64,000 nucleotides of DNA from Lineus longissimus (Eukaryota; Nemertea; Pilidiophora; Heteronemertea; Lineidae): NCBI RefSeq assembly GCF_910592395.1, contig NC_088310.1, forward strand, positions 15,819,501 through 15,883,500, in the 5' to 3' direction. Shown piece by piece: positions 31,712-43,753 of the stretch. The stretch's first letter is position 1, and every line of letters begins with the position of its first letter. The notes below the pieces were generated by a model. That model had not been told where the DNA came from, did no database searches, and was given only the letters and a program-made list of their open reading frames with translations. A program made the position numbers and the translations under genes.

Positions 31712-33060
31712 GTAACACTATCACTACTATAACTTTAAAATGCGTGCTCCTCCTACATGTAGCATGATCTCGGGCAAGGCACTTAGTCGACATGCAAGCT
31801 AGAAGTTCAGCACCGTGAGCAGCTCCTTGATAAGGCCATGCCAAGTTCAGTGTGCCTCTTCAGATACATCAAGTTTTGAAAGCTGTGGTGAGCACATAAA
31901 CATACCATGGTAACCTTAATTTGAAAATCCCTTCATAATCAAGGGCTAGCTCTGGCTAATACAGCACCCATATACAATAGACCATCAATTTGACCCCAGC
32001 TGCTTACTGCGGGAAAACCCAAATCCAGCAACCAAAAGTACCAAAAATACGTTTTTGTTTACATTTGAACTGCACACATGCGTGCGCGTTTGTTTACAAT
32101 TTCTTTCCCCGCGAAATCTTGTGACCTGCCATCGTGGATTGAAAATAACATTAACCTGGGTTCAGCAGGTCAACAGGTACAGGCTGTTAGTAGTAGGTAT
32201 AATGTCCCTTTCAACGCCCGAAATACGAGGCCCAAAGTCCGACGGTCCCGGGGCGTTGAAAGGTGCATCATTGACGCCCGCGACAAATGCCCTCCCGTGA
32301 TATTGTGCTTGAAGAAATTTTTCCGCGCTTCGTGTAAGCGCTCAAAAATTCGGCGCTATCCGTCCGCGCTGTCCACGGGAGTGCATTCGTCGCGTAGCAG
32401 AGTACAAGCAGCCCGATGCCGCAACGAGCACAGATTAATGTGCACTCTTATTCGCGCTCCTCCTGAGGTTTTACGGGCTGCTGTCAAAAGCTGAGCGGAG
32501 CGAAGAATGTGGATCAATTAGGGTCTCCACCATCGGGGAAATCTGTTCGGGGCAAATAGCCTACTGAAGCATTCTGTTGCTATAACTGGGATGTTATCAG
32601 TGTCTAGGCAATCTTTGTCATTGACTATGCATAGAGACTGCTCATCCCAGCTAAAATTATGACGCGAATTGCCTCGACTCGTCGCCACATTTTAGGGGTC
32701 CCGTCTCCTCAATGTCCGTTTAGCTCCTAAGCAACGAGGTATGTACATGTCCTCTTCGTCTCGCATGGTGGCCGGGTTCGTATAGCGCGGGAAGAGCAGG
32801 ACAGGACAACTCTCTTGCGCCACCCTTTTCCTGATGGAAGGGTGGATATTTTGACATGCACATGAAGAAAGAACAACATATACGACGTATTTGTGATATG
32901 GAAAAACACTTTTATTTCTAATTTCCAAGTACATGTACATGGCCGATAAATTTCGTAAATTTCATAACGTTTTGGAGACATGATGTTCAAAGTACAGGCT
33001 ATGTAATTAATTTACAAAAATATATACAACAACAGCAGCAGTGATCCCGGCAGTGATCCT
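31712..33060. other. Intergenic stretch with a GC-rich palindromic patch
   Basis: At 32,207-32,219 and 32,251-32,263 the words CCTTTCAACGCCC and GGGCGTTGAAAGG form a perfect 13-bp stem. The following 250 bp are unusually CpG-rich and end in an inverted GCAGCCCG/CGGGCTGC pair. This looks like part of a short repeat family. No protein family is recognised in the frames here. Confidence 0.5.
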
Positions 33061-33063
33061 TTA

Positions 33064-33516
33064 AAATTTACGGCACCGCCTATTATTGGGAGCAGGAATT
33101 TCTGTCAAATGCATGTTACCGCACGGAAGGATAAGTAAGTGGGCGATACAGTCTCCGCTTTTTATTATGTATGGTTTTGTCCCCTCGTTTCGAACTAATA
33201 TTGTCACTGGTTTTTCGAAATCCGCTTCAATAACGGCGGGAAAATACAAATGTTATGACTATAGGTTAAATCTGCCGCCCCCTGATCATACCATAATGTC
33301 CAGTCGGAATGAAAAGAACAATGTCTGTGGGCACGGGTGTGAAACCGCCCCCTGTTCGACAGAGACCGTCTCGCACGCGTACAGCTCCAGTGCGCTTGCA
33401 TTTGACGAGGGCCACATTGAATCGATCCCTCGTGGGGAATATCGCGCGAACTTGATACGAAGAGTCATGTTATTTCTATCCCTACCTATCCTCTCGATGG
33501 TCTGAATTTTGTGCAC
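33064..33516 (-). pseudogene. Degenerate dUTPase
   Basis: Minus-strand frame with dUTPase-like blocks in order: an N-terminal SNASALELYACETV, then FPAVIEADF (family VIDADY), IIKSGDCIAHLLI (family GDRIAQLI) and HLTEIPAP. dUTPases hydrolyse dUTP. Three in-frame stops (TGA, TAG, TAA) lie between about 33,251 and 33,291, and the glycine-rich C-terminal motif is missing. The Arg of GDRIAQ is Cys here. It could be a decayed host copy or a fragment from a mobile or virus-like element. Confidence 0.65.
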
Positions 33517-34100
33517 GTGTATTCAAAGTATTCTTCGAAACCAAAATCGTCATATTGCAATAGATGAACTAAAATCGCCCCATTTTGTCGTAGGACATCA
33601 AAGGGGCAGAAAGTCTGAGTATTGAATCCCTCTGCCCGTAGTTGACAGATGATGCACTGAGGCATTTTTCTGAAAGAAGGAATAAAAATTCTCTTTCTGT
33701 TGTTTATTTTTGATAGCGTGAAGGGGCTATTTAAAGAGACGTTTAATTGTTCAAAGGAGTGTCAGCTCCAGCAAGCTTCTTTCAAAGTGTTTCGTTACAA
33801 ATGTGGTTTTCTTATCGAAGGGTTAGTTTGTTTTCAGCTGCGCGCGGTTGTTTTATTTTCGTATTTCTTTGCCAAATATTTTTTGTAAAGGTAAAAAGCG
33901 ACAAAATATGGTAGCGACTGTACGTCGCGTTGTCTAAAACAAGAAGTTAACGCACTGCTTGGAAAATTACCTTGAATATTAACAATTCTCCCTTTAAATT
34001 TAAGCTTTCGTCTTGGCGGCCGTGGTGTCAAACAAGAATGTATTTCTTTCAAAATGTGTTCATAAAGTTTCTTGAAATTTTCGCTTTCAAGCCGAGCCAA
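33517..34100. other. Intergenic stretch, no gene recognised
   Basis: No ORF longer than about 90 codons, no repeat and no RNA motif that I could support. Confidence 0.5.
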
Positions 34101-35045
34101 GCGCCTATATTTTTTCGCACCCGGTAGGAAATGTCAGTAAAACGTCGCGTAACATAACCGTCTTTAACTGTATGGAAATATTTTTTGGAAAAGTGATATA
34201 TTTCAAACTTGTATTTTTCAAAAAATGAAGACTCTATAAGGTCAAAGTGAAATATAGCCTGTTTGATGGAACTAACTATTGTATCATTCATTCAGCTTTA
34301 TGGGGGTTATGGAAGAAACTTAAGTTTTTTCCAGCGCGTGCACGGGCTTACAGTTGTTGTTGTATATACTTTTTATGAATGATTATATACTGTACTTACA
34401 AATACTCAGTCTTACATGTAATTCCCTTTAGAATTCCTGAAGTCATAAACACTAGTGAATGAAACAGTTGTAGTACACAGTCACGCTCCAAACGTTGAAT
34501 GATATATTGAGGCTATACTGTATGTGTATGAGAAAACATCAGATCGAGCTGTCTGGAAAGAGAAAAACGAGGGTTGACGTTAGTTTGCTGTCAGAGAATA
34601 TCGCCTACGATCATGTAAAGTAATGTGTAATTTTTTACTAACCCAGTAGGAAATGTCAGTAAACCTCGTGTAACATAAGCGCTTTTACTGTCTGGAAATA
34701 TTTTTAAAAAATGAAGGCTCTATAAGGCCAAAGTGAAATATAACCTGTTTTATGGAACTAAGTTTTGTACCGCGTTCACGTGCATACAGTTGCTGTTGTT
34801 ATACTTTTTATGAATGCGTATATATGTACGTACAAATACTCCTACATGTAATTCCCTTTTGAATATTACTGTACACTCATGCTTCATCCGTTGAATGATT
34901 TTGTGAAAACATCAGGTCGAGCTGTCTGGAAAGAGAAAAACGAGGGTTGACGTTAGTTTGCTGTCAGATAATTTTTTATGGAACCAAGTATTGTACCGCG
35001 TTCACGTGCATACAGTTGCTGTTGTTATACTTTTTATGAATGAAT
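34100..35045. repeat. Direct repeat, two long and one short copy
   Basis: A first unit at about 34,120-34,620 is repeated at about 34,643-34,965 with deletions. A third, partial copy runs 34,966-35,045. Shared blocks include GGAAATGTCAGTAAA, CTCTATAAGG(T/C)CAAAGTGAAA, CATACAGTTGCTGTTGTTAT and GAGCTGTCTGGAAAGAGAAA. Confidence 0.8.
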
Positions 35046-35930
35046 ACTTTTGTTCACCCTCAGTTAAGTTGACTTCAATGGTTTTTTTACTCTATTAAGT
35101 GGACACGAAGTGCGTTAAGTTGCCAAAGGCTGGTCCACTTTATACGGTCGAGACATAACGCTTTAAAATGCCTTAATCAATGGAGATACAGCGTCCTGGA
35201 AAGTGTCCCCATAACCATGGTAAGTGTCCCCTCTATCCCAATATACAACGGGCACTGTCCAGTGGCGGTCTCTGCAGGTTTGCCCTATATCGAGGACTTC
35301 CCGGGAGTGACGAAGTTACGCTTTTTTTCCTGTGTCATGAGCCGAGTGCCTGGACCGAAGTAAAACAATAGAGATGGCCTAGAATCAGGAGTAGGTCACA
35401 TTCCATCGATTTCGCGCACTTTTCAATGGTGATGAGTGTTAGCAGTCGTGTATTTCATGAGTTCTTCGTAAAAGCATTTTATTGGAATTACAGTGGATAT
35501 TATCATCAAAACAGCACAGGTTTGTAATCGTTTATAATAAAGTTTTCTATTAAGGAATCTTACAATGCAGGCCTACATTTTTGGATTTGAAGTCCTCTAT
35601 GAAATCCGGTCTACTTTTTCACTTCAACATCAACATAAGGATAGGCTACTCGGGCCTTTTTCATCAGGTCCTTTCTTCTCCCATGGTTCAGATTCGATGG
35701 TTCAGACAATTAGGTCGATCAGTAGATATCTTCGGTTACAAGCTTTTCATTTTAACACCCCGTCGTCATACGCAGTGATTGGGAAGAGAGCAAAACAAAT
35801 TTCTTGGTTCACAAATAAATATCGCTACCACTTAGATATAAAAATCATTCCACACAATGACAGTCTCTCCGTGGCCCTTGTGCAAGTGAGCGTAGGGTAG
35901 AGTGGCCACTGATGCCTCATCTTTAGAAAA
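35046..35930. other. Intergenic stretch, no gene recognised
   Basis: Open frames of up to about 110 codons occur (for example 35,565-35,900), but none shows family motifs. I treat it as non-coding. Confidence 0.4.
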
Positions 35931-38900
35931 TCCTTGTAGTGTTTTTGACAGATATACATTGGATTTATCTTTCGAACATTGACATAATAACACTTTAAGC
36001 CGGAGATCTAGCCGCCAAGCTAATGATCAGTTTCTTTTGTGAGAGATAATCAAAATGAACAAACGATGTTAAAACGAACAGTGTGTCCAGATAACCTGCA
36101 CTTAGGGCCCTCCCAATAATATTTCCTCATACCCCATCTTAGAAAATCTTTGAGGTGTTTTTTGACAAATTGTATTATTTTCCTTTCGTTACGTGGACAT
36201 TTAACCCTTTAAGCACTGTGATCAAGATGCCAAGCGACTGATCACTTTCTTTCGTGAGAGAGAATTAGTATATATCTTCAAAAATGAACTAACGCAGTAA
36301 AAACGTAAATACAGTGTGGCCACACAACCTGCACCTGAATATAGGGCTTTTTCACTGATATTGCCTCATACCCCATCTTAAAAAATATTTGTAGGCCTAG
36401 TATTTTCCTTTTGTAACGCTGACATTTAACCCTTTGATGCACGGAAATCTAACCGCCGTGCGAATGACTAGTTTCATCCATGAGAGAGAGAGTCTTATCA
36501 AAAATGAAATAACGCGGTAAAAGTGTACAGTTTGTACACCTAACGTGCATCAGTATAAGGAGTATTACGTTGACACCGATGTTTTTCTACCTGCATGCAT
36601 GCATGTACCAAAAGATGTCATATCTTTGAGTTTCATGACACCCTATTATTGGGTCGAGTGTGGAAGAAAATGATGGGTGAGGGTCCGTGCGTCCACAGAA
36701 CGTGCCTCCCCCTGACCCTTTGTTTTACATACAGCGAAAAAGCTGTATGTAACATCCTAAGGAAGGGCTCTCTGTTGACCTCGAGTTTTTCTCATTAGGG
36801 CTCAGGTAAAAAATGCGTTCGTGTATTTTTTGACCCTGTACATCTTTATTTCGTTACGTATCCTACATTGTATAAGGACTGATATCTCAATTGACGTCCT
36901 GACTCGGTCAAAACGGACAGCGCGTGAACATGGCGTACATCTGTATAAAGGTTATTTGGTCTTCATTTCCATCTTTGACGTCAAGTACTACTCATGAGCA
37001 TGAGCGCTGTATGACCGTGGGCCTGGGTCCACGCAGCCAGCAAAATTGCAATATACATACTTAGGTAATTTTCCTACGTTACGGTGACATTGTGAAAGAA
37101 AAACATTCCGGTTAACTCGGTAAAAAAGTACAGTACATTTTTGTACACCTAACACATACATGTATATGGCTTTTCGCTGATCTTGAGGTTTTCCACATGT
37201 CTTATCGGAGATCTAGCCGCCAAGCGAATGATCAGTTTCTTTTGTGAGAGATAATCAAAATAAACAAACGATGTTAAAACGAACAGTGTGTCCAGATAAC
37301 CTGCACTTAGGGCCCTCCCAATAATATTTCCTCATACCCCATCTTAGAAAATCTTTGAGGTGTTTTTTGACAAATTGTATTATTTTCCCTTCGTTACGTG
37401 GACATTTAACCCTTTAAGCACTGAGATCAAGATGCCAAGCGTCTGATCACTTTCTTTTATGAGTGAGAATTAGTATATTTCTTTCTTTTATGAGTGAGAA
37501 TTAGTATATTTCTTCAAAATGAACTAACGCGGTAAAAACGTACAGTGAGGCCACACAACCTGTACCCGAACATAGGGCTTTTTCACTGATATTTCCTCAT
37601 ACCCCATCTTAAAAAATATTTGTAGGCCTAGTATTTTCCTTTTGTAACGCTGACATTTAACCCTTTGATGCACGGAAACCTAACCGCCGTGCGAATGATT
37701 AGTTTCATCCATGAGAGAGAGAGTCTTATCAAAAATGAAATAACGCGGTAAAAGTGTACAGTTTGTACACCTAACGTGCATCAGTATAAGGAGTATTACG
37801 TTGACACCGATGTTTTTCAACCTGCATGCATGCATGTACCAAAAGATGTCATATCTTTGAGTTTCATGACACCCTATTATTGGGTCGAGTGTGGAAGAAA
37901 ATGATGGGTGAGGGTCCGTGCGTCCACAGAACGTGCCTACCCCTGACCCTTTGTTTTACATACAGCGAAAAAGCTGTATGTAACATCCTAAGGAAGGGCT
38001 CTCTGCTCACCTCGAGTTTTTCTCATTAGGCCTCAGGTAAAAAATGTGTTCGTGTATTTTTTGACCCTGTACATCTTCATTTCGTTGCGTATCCTACATT
38101 GTATAAGGACTGATATCTCAATTGACGTCCTGACTCGGTCAAAACGGACAGCGCGTGAACATAGCGTACATCTGTATAAAGGTTATTTGGTCTTCATATC
38201 CATCTTTGACGTCAAGTACTACTCATGAGCATGAGCGCTGTATGACCGTGGGCCTGGGTCCACGCAGCCAGCAAAATTGCAATATACATACTTAGGTAAT
38301 TTTCCTACGTTACGGTGACATTGTGAAAGAAAAACATTCCTGTTAACTCGGTAAAAATGTGCAGTACATTTATGTATATGGCTTTTCGCTGATCTTGAGG
38401 TTTTCCACAATATGTCTTATCGGAGATCTAGCCGCCAAGCGAATGATCAGTTTCTTTTGTGAGAGATAATCAAAATGAACAAACGATGTTAAAACGAACA
38501 GTGTGTCCAGATAACCTGCACTTAGGGCCCTCCCAATAATATTTCCTCATACCCCATCTTAGAAAATCTTTGAGGTGTTTTTTGACAAATGTATTATTTT
38601 CCCATCGTTACGTGGACATTTAACCCTTCAAGCACGGAGATCTAGATGCCAAGCGAATTATTAGTTTCTTTCGTGAGAGAGAATTAGTATATATCTTCAA
38701 AAATGAACTAACACGGTAAAAACGTACAGTGTGGCCACACAACCTGCACCCGAATATAGGGCTTTTTCACTGATATTTCCTCATACCCCATCTTAAAAAA
38801 TATTTGTAGGCCTAGTATTTTCCTTTTGTAACGCTGACATTTAACCCTTTGATGCACGGAAATCTAACCGCCGTGCGAATGACTAGTTTCATCCATGAGA

Positions 38901-39480
38901 GAGAGAGTCTTATCAAAAATGAACTAACGCGGTAAAAGTGTACAGTTTGTACACCTAACGTGCATCAGTATTAAGAGTATTACGTTGACACCGATGTTTT
39001 TCAACCTGCATGCATGCATGTACCAAAAGATGTCATATCTTTGAGTTTCATGACACCCTATTATAGGGTCGAGTGTGGAAGAAAATGATGAGTGAGGGTC
39101 CGTGCGTCCACAGAAGTTGCCTCCCCCTGACCCTATCCTACGTTGTATAAGGACTGATATCTCAGTTTGACGTCCTATTAAACTCGGTCAAAACGGACAG
39201 CGCGTAAACATAGCGTACATCTGTATAAAGGTTATTTAGTCTTCATATCCATCTTTGACTTCAAGTACTACTCATGAGCATGAGCGCTGTATGACCGTGG
39301 GCCTGGGTCCACGCAGCCAGCAAAATTGCAATATATATACTTAGGTAATTTTCCTACGTTACGGTGCTATTGTGAAAGAAAAACATTCCGGTAAACTTGG
39401 TAAAAAAGTACAGTACATTTATGTACACCTAACACATATATGGCTTTTCGCTGATCTTGAGGTTTTCCACATGTCTTGTC
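35931..39480. repeat. Higher-order satellite: about 1.2-kb units made of about 200-bp monomers
   Basis: Three long units begin with CGGAGATCTAGCCGCCAAGC near 36,001, 37,205 and 38,422 (spacing about 1.20 and 1.22 kb). Within each unit, degenerate monomers of roughly 180-220 bp repeat the phrases ACATTTAACCCTTT, GTGAGAGAGA, AACTAACGCGGTAAAA and ATTTCCTCATACCCCATCTT. The third unit has internal deletions, and still more degenerate monomers reach about 40,275. A perfect 11-bp hairpin (TTACATACAGC) occurs at 36,725 and again one unit later. Confidence 0.85.
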
Positions 39481-40278
39481 TTTCTTTGACCTAATTGTAG
39501 TGACAAACATAAATTCAGGAATGTGGTCAGACCCTGGTGAGAGATGGGTCTGTCCACGAAAATTACGTCTCTGTCCCAACTGAGATTATTTTTAATTTTT
39601 TTTAAATGCAGGTTATTTTTCCTATGATGCGGTGAAACGAACAGTGTGTACCCCTAACGATCATCCGCATAGAGCCCCACATTGGCCTGAGGTTAAAAAA
39701 CGTCTACCGACTTTCTTTTGCTATGATATGTCGTTCCTGTGAATTCAAGCATCATTCGTAGGCAAAATCTGTCATACATAATTCATTGCACTTGTATCAT
39801 TCGCAGTTGATCAAGTTGTATGAAGGTATATGACGGGCGATTACATAATAAGCTGTCACCCCTTGTATTTCCCTGTACAATTGCAAAAGTAGCCAACGCA
39901 ACTATATAGCATGAGCAAGCAAAATTGCGTACGAAGAAAACGTTTTTTTTATGCTAAATCACCGGCGTTTGAAGGGTTTTGCGAGGTTTACAACATCGAG
40001 CTTAAGTCAAAATGTACTCTCATCTTTCGTTAACTTGACTAAACTGTACTTAGGCAGGCTACTAATGTAAACTCAAAGATGATATAAGGCCCTCCCTGGC
40101 TGGTAGAGGGGCAATCAAGAGAATTAACCTCCCCTATGGCCACCTAACCCAAAAACGCGATGTATAGGCCTAATGTTTTGACTGGTTTTCCCACGTTACC
40201 TGACTTGAAAGAGACATTGTGCAGGTTAACAACGTGCAGTGTGTACACATAACGCACGTCTGTACAAAGAGTTTTAGT
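39481..40278. other. Degenerate satellite edge, no gene
   Basis: Scattered monomer remnants (for example GCGGTGAAACGAACAGTGTG near 39,630 and CGTGCAGTGTGTACACATAACG near 40,235) fade out before the Harbinger-like element. Confidence 0.5.
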
Positions 40279-40597
40279 AGGTCTGTCTCATAACAGAACG
40301 TAAGGGACGGACGGGAACCAAAATCAACGTCCATGGACGCGTAGTTGGATTAATCTAATAGGCCTTCACATGTCACGTGGAGTACGTTTGCGTTCCAAGT
40401 TCTGAATGGAGGCCGGCCATATAACAATGATCTTTGCACTGAATAATTGCATTCAATGGCAATAGACCGCCCATATGGGAAGGTTCATGTAATTTCCTTT
40501 ATTATGCGTCTAGCCTTATCCCTGTGGTGACATGATTAGACACGCATTGAAAATGGTCAATAAAATATCATTCCTTTGTCCGAAATTGAATTGATTA

Positions 40598-41428
40598 TTG
40601 ATAACATTTAATTGCCATGGTTTGTGTTGGCCAGCAGTCGCTTGGCCTCACGCTACTTTCACCATGGAGAGAATTAGGATGTTTTTGTTCGCTGCTCCGC
40701 CGCCCATACCACCGCCACCAGTTTTGCTTACACCAGCATTTCATAATTTAGAAGTGCGTCCGCCTCCGTTGCCTCCAAGACTTGATGAAGTTCTCACCAA
40801 TCAACCAAATGGTCCATACGGTGGTAACGACGTCTTTACCAGGATTAGAAACCACCAGATGGACTTTTGGTATCTAGCAGGTGAGACAGTGGCCTCTTTC
40901 CAGCACCTCGTAGAGGACATTACGCCCCTTCTGAAAAACAGGCCAGGACGGTACCGAGATCATTTGCTGTCGGTGGAGAACCGTTTGCTCCTTTTTTTCT
41001 ATTGGATCAAGAAATATCCGGACATTGTTGCGATGAGTGCAATGTTTGATATCAGCAAGCAATCTGTTTGCAGGGAACTTTATTTTATGACAGATGTTTT
41101 GTGGACTTATTTTCAAGACGGTATAACATGGCCGACCGATGAAGAGTGGGAACAACTGCGGGGCAACTGGGATACTATTCCAGATGCTGTTGGGGCGATA
41201 GATGGAACGGTACATGCAATCGAGATCCCAGAAACTGAGGATCCCCACCTGTTCTACAGTGGCCATGTCCACACTTGTATCAGCACTCAGGTCATTATCG
41301 ACAATTGTGGAATGAGTTGTGCTCCCCTTGAAAAATCGGTATATGGAAGTGGCCCCTTTGTTACTGTGCTATTGTTGTGTGGGGTGCGGGTGCGTTTGTG
41401 GAGGGGGGGTATACGATACATGTACTAA
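40598..41428 (+). pseudogene. Truncated DDE_Tnp_4 (PIF/Harbinger-type) transposase-like ORF
   Basis: A Pro-rich N-terminus (IPPPP) near residue 40 precedes a helical region and the first catalytic motif AVGAIDGTVHAIEIP. FYSGHVH...ISTQVIIDN then matches the segment after the first Asp in HARBI1-like enzymes. The family continues with G..HD and a final Glu, but here it leaves homology after NCGMSC, so at least two catalytic residues are missing. The likely start is the Met at 40,664. Confidence 0.7.
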
Positions 41429-41695
41429 CTCAGCAATTTCTCTTGCAACGACTTCTCTTATCCTTTGTCGGAGTTGTTTTGCGGTTCGCTTAGCGTATAA
41501 TGCCCTTGTGCGTTTCGGCAAACAGTTGACATTTTGCCGGATGTGGCCTAGAATGCGAACATAATTATTTCTATGTCGCTGGTACCCTTCCCGGAGAAGG
41601 GCCATCTCCTCCATGCCAACAAGCACTCTATCACACATGACTGTTCGTTCACTTCGACAACACTGTACTAAAAACCGCGCTAAAACTAGACCCAT
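41369..41695 (-). CDS. Small basic ORF of the Harbinger-like element 1
   Basis: 108 residues, Arg-rich and helical (MEEMALLREGYQRHRNNY), antisense to and overlapping the end of the DDE frame. The same ORF is kept in the diverged second element, which suggests past selection. It has no visible Myb/SANT signature, although Harbingers usually encode a Myb-like partner. Confidence 0.4.
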   Translation of the reverse strand: MGLVLARFLVQCCRSERTVMCDRVLVGMEEMALLREGYQRHRNNYVRILGHIRQNVNCLPKRTRALYAKRTAKQLRQRIREVVAREIAELVHVSYTPPPQTHPHPTQQ

Positions 41696-42084
41696 ATCAT
41701 AGTCATAACTTGTTACTGTTACTCAGCCACAGTCCAACAATGGGCCGGTTTCTTTTGCATAGTAACTGCTTAGATAATAAAAAGACACTCAATTTGGTTA
41801 ATACGAGCCAACCAGGCTTTTATCAATAATTGACCGCTTGTCTATAACAAGGCCTATTCGGTAACATCGGTAACATCGATTTCCCTTCATTGACAGTTAA
41901 CCAACGCACGTTGTCAAAAAGCTATTGTATGTATAGGTGGGCGTTCCTAATGTGCTTTGGTGACCACCAATCAGAAGAAGGACCTTACATATGTATTCAT
42001 CACAGCAGCGCAGCCCTGGTGGTAATGCTCTTGTAACCAATAGCATCAAAGTTAACAAGCACGGTACGTTGAATTAGGTACTTC

Positions 42085-42222
42085 TTAGGTTCCCGTCTGT
42101 CCCTAACGTTCTATCATGAGACAGACCTAGTAGGTCTGTCTCATGATAGAACGTTAGGGACAGACGGGAACCTAAGTAGGTCTGTCTCATGATAGAACGT
42201 TAGGGACAGACGGGAACCTAAG
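42085..42222. repeat. Junction of terminal repeats: three copies in left arm
   Basis: One inverted and two direct copies of a ~44-bp terminal repeat meet here. The extra 46-bp copy (42,131-42,176) is absent from the mirrored junction at 59,567-59,660. Confidence 0.9.
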
Positions 42223-42610
42223 AAGTACCTAATTCAACGTACCATGCTTGTTAACTTTGATGCTATTGGTTACACGAGCATTACCACCAGGGCTGCGCTG
42301 CTGTGATGAATACATATGTAAGGTCCTTCTTCTGATTGGTGGTCATCAAAGCACACTAGGAACGCCCACCTATACATACAATAGCTTTTTGACAACCAGC
42401 GTTGGTTAACTGTCAATGAAGGGAAATCGATGTTACCGATGTTACCGAATAGGCCTTGTTATAGACAAGCGATAAATTATTGATAAAAGCCTGGTTGGCT
42501 CGTATTAACCAAATTGAGTGCCTTTTTATTATCTAAGCAGTTACTATGCAAAAGAAACCGGTCCATTGTTGGACAGTGGCTGAGTAACAGTAACAAGTTA
42601 TGACTATGAT

Positions 42611-42868
42611 ATGGGTCTAGTTTTAGCGCGATTTTTAGTACAGTGTTGTCGAAGTGAACGAACAGTCATGTGTGATAGAGTGCTTGTTCGCATGGAGGAG
42701 ATGGCCCTTCTCCGGGAAGGGTACCAGCGACATAGAAATAATTATGTTCGCATTCTAGGCCACATCCGGCAAAATGTCAACCGTTTGCCGGAACGCACAA
42801 GGGCATTATACGCTAGGCGAACCGCAAAACAACTCCGACGAAGGATAAGAGAAGTTATTGCAAGATAA
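42611..42868 (+). CDS. Small basic ORF of the Harbinger-like element 2
   Basis: 85 residues, homologous to the minus-strand ORF at 41,369-41,695 with few changes (for example NRLPER for NCLPKR). It ends earlier through a stop after VIAR. Function unknown. Confidence 0.4.
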   Translation: MGLVLARFLVQCCRSERTVMCDRVLVRMEEMALLREGYQRHRNNYVRILGHIRQNVNRLPERTRALYARRTAKQLRRRIREVIAR

Positions 42869-42976
42869 ATTGCTGAGTTAGTACATGTATCGTATACCCC
42901 CCCCCCCCCTCCACAAATGCACCCGCACCCCACACAACAGTAGCACAGTAACAAAGGGGCCACTTCCATATACCGA

Positions 42977-43753
42977 TTATTCAAGGGGAGCACAACTCAT
43001 TCCACAATTGTCGATAATGACCTGAGTGCTGATACAATATTTGTGGACATGGCCACTGTAGAACAGGTGGGGATCCTCAGTCTCTGGGATCTCGATTGCG
43101 TGTACCGTTCCATCTATCGCCCCAACAGCATCTGGAAGAGTATCCCAGTTGCCCCGCAGTTGTTCCCACTCTTCATCGGTCGGCCATGTTATACCGTCTT
43201 GAAAATAAGTCCACAAAACATCTGTCATAAAATAAAGTTCCCTGCAAACAGATTGCTTGCTGATATCAAACATTGCACTCATCGCAGCAATGTCCGGATA
43301 TTTCTTGATCCAATAGAAAAAAAGTAGTGAACGGTTCTCCACCGACAGCAAATGATCTCGGTACCGTCCTGGCCTGTTTTCCAGAAGGGGAGTAATGTCC
43401 TCTACGAGGTGCTGGAAAGAGGCCACTGTCTCACCTGATAGACACCAAAAGTCCATCTGGTGGTTTATAAATCTGGTAAAGACGTCGTTACCACCGTATG
43501 GACCATTTGGTTGATTGGTGAGAACTTCATCAAGTCTTTGAGGCAACGGAGGCGGACGCACTTCTAAATTATGAAATGCTGGTGTAAGCAAAACTGGTGG
43601 CGGTGGTATGGGCGGTGGTATGGGCGGTGGTATGGGCGGTGGTATGGGCGGCGGAGCAGCGAACAAAATCATCCTAATTCTCTCCATGATGAAAGTAGCG
43701 TGAGGCCAAGCGACTGCTGGCCAACACAAACCATGGCAATTAAATGTTATCAA
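42977..43753 (-). pseudogene. Truncated DDE_Tnp_4-like ORF of element 2
   Basis: Same protein as the 40,598 ORF, with four PPPI units instead of one near residue 35-50. It ends at a stop after CAPLE. It has the first DDE motif (AIDGTVH) only. Confidence 0.65.

Larger units (their letters stand above)
40279..42128 (+). mobile_element. Harbinger-like element 1, left arm
   Basis: About 1.85 kb between inverted copies of TAGGTCTGTCTCAT..AGAACGT.AGGGAC.GACGGGAACC. It carries a truncated DDE ORF on plus and a small ORF on minus. Three flanking bases, AGT, occur on both sides as a possible target duplication. Non-autonomous as it stands. Confidence 0.7.

Noticed and set aside
32055-32494. Overlapping open frames of 81 and 138 codons
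   Set aside because: CpG-rich DNA with few stops by chance; no motif, splice context or start context supports a gene.
36595-38029. Identical 67-codon frames at 36,595 and 37,826
   Set aside because: They lie in the higher-order satellite, and their identity reflects repeat homogenisation rather than coding constraint.
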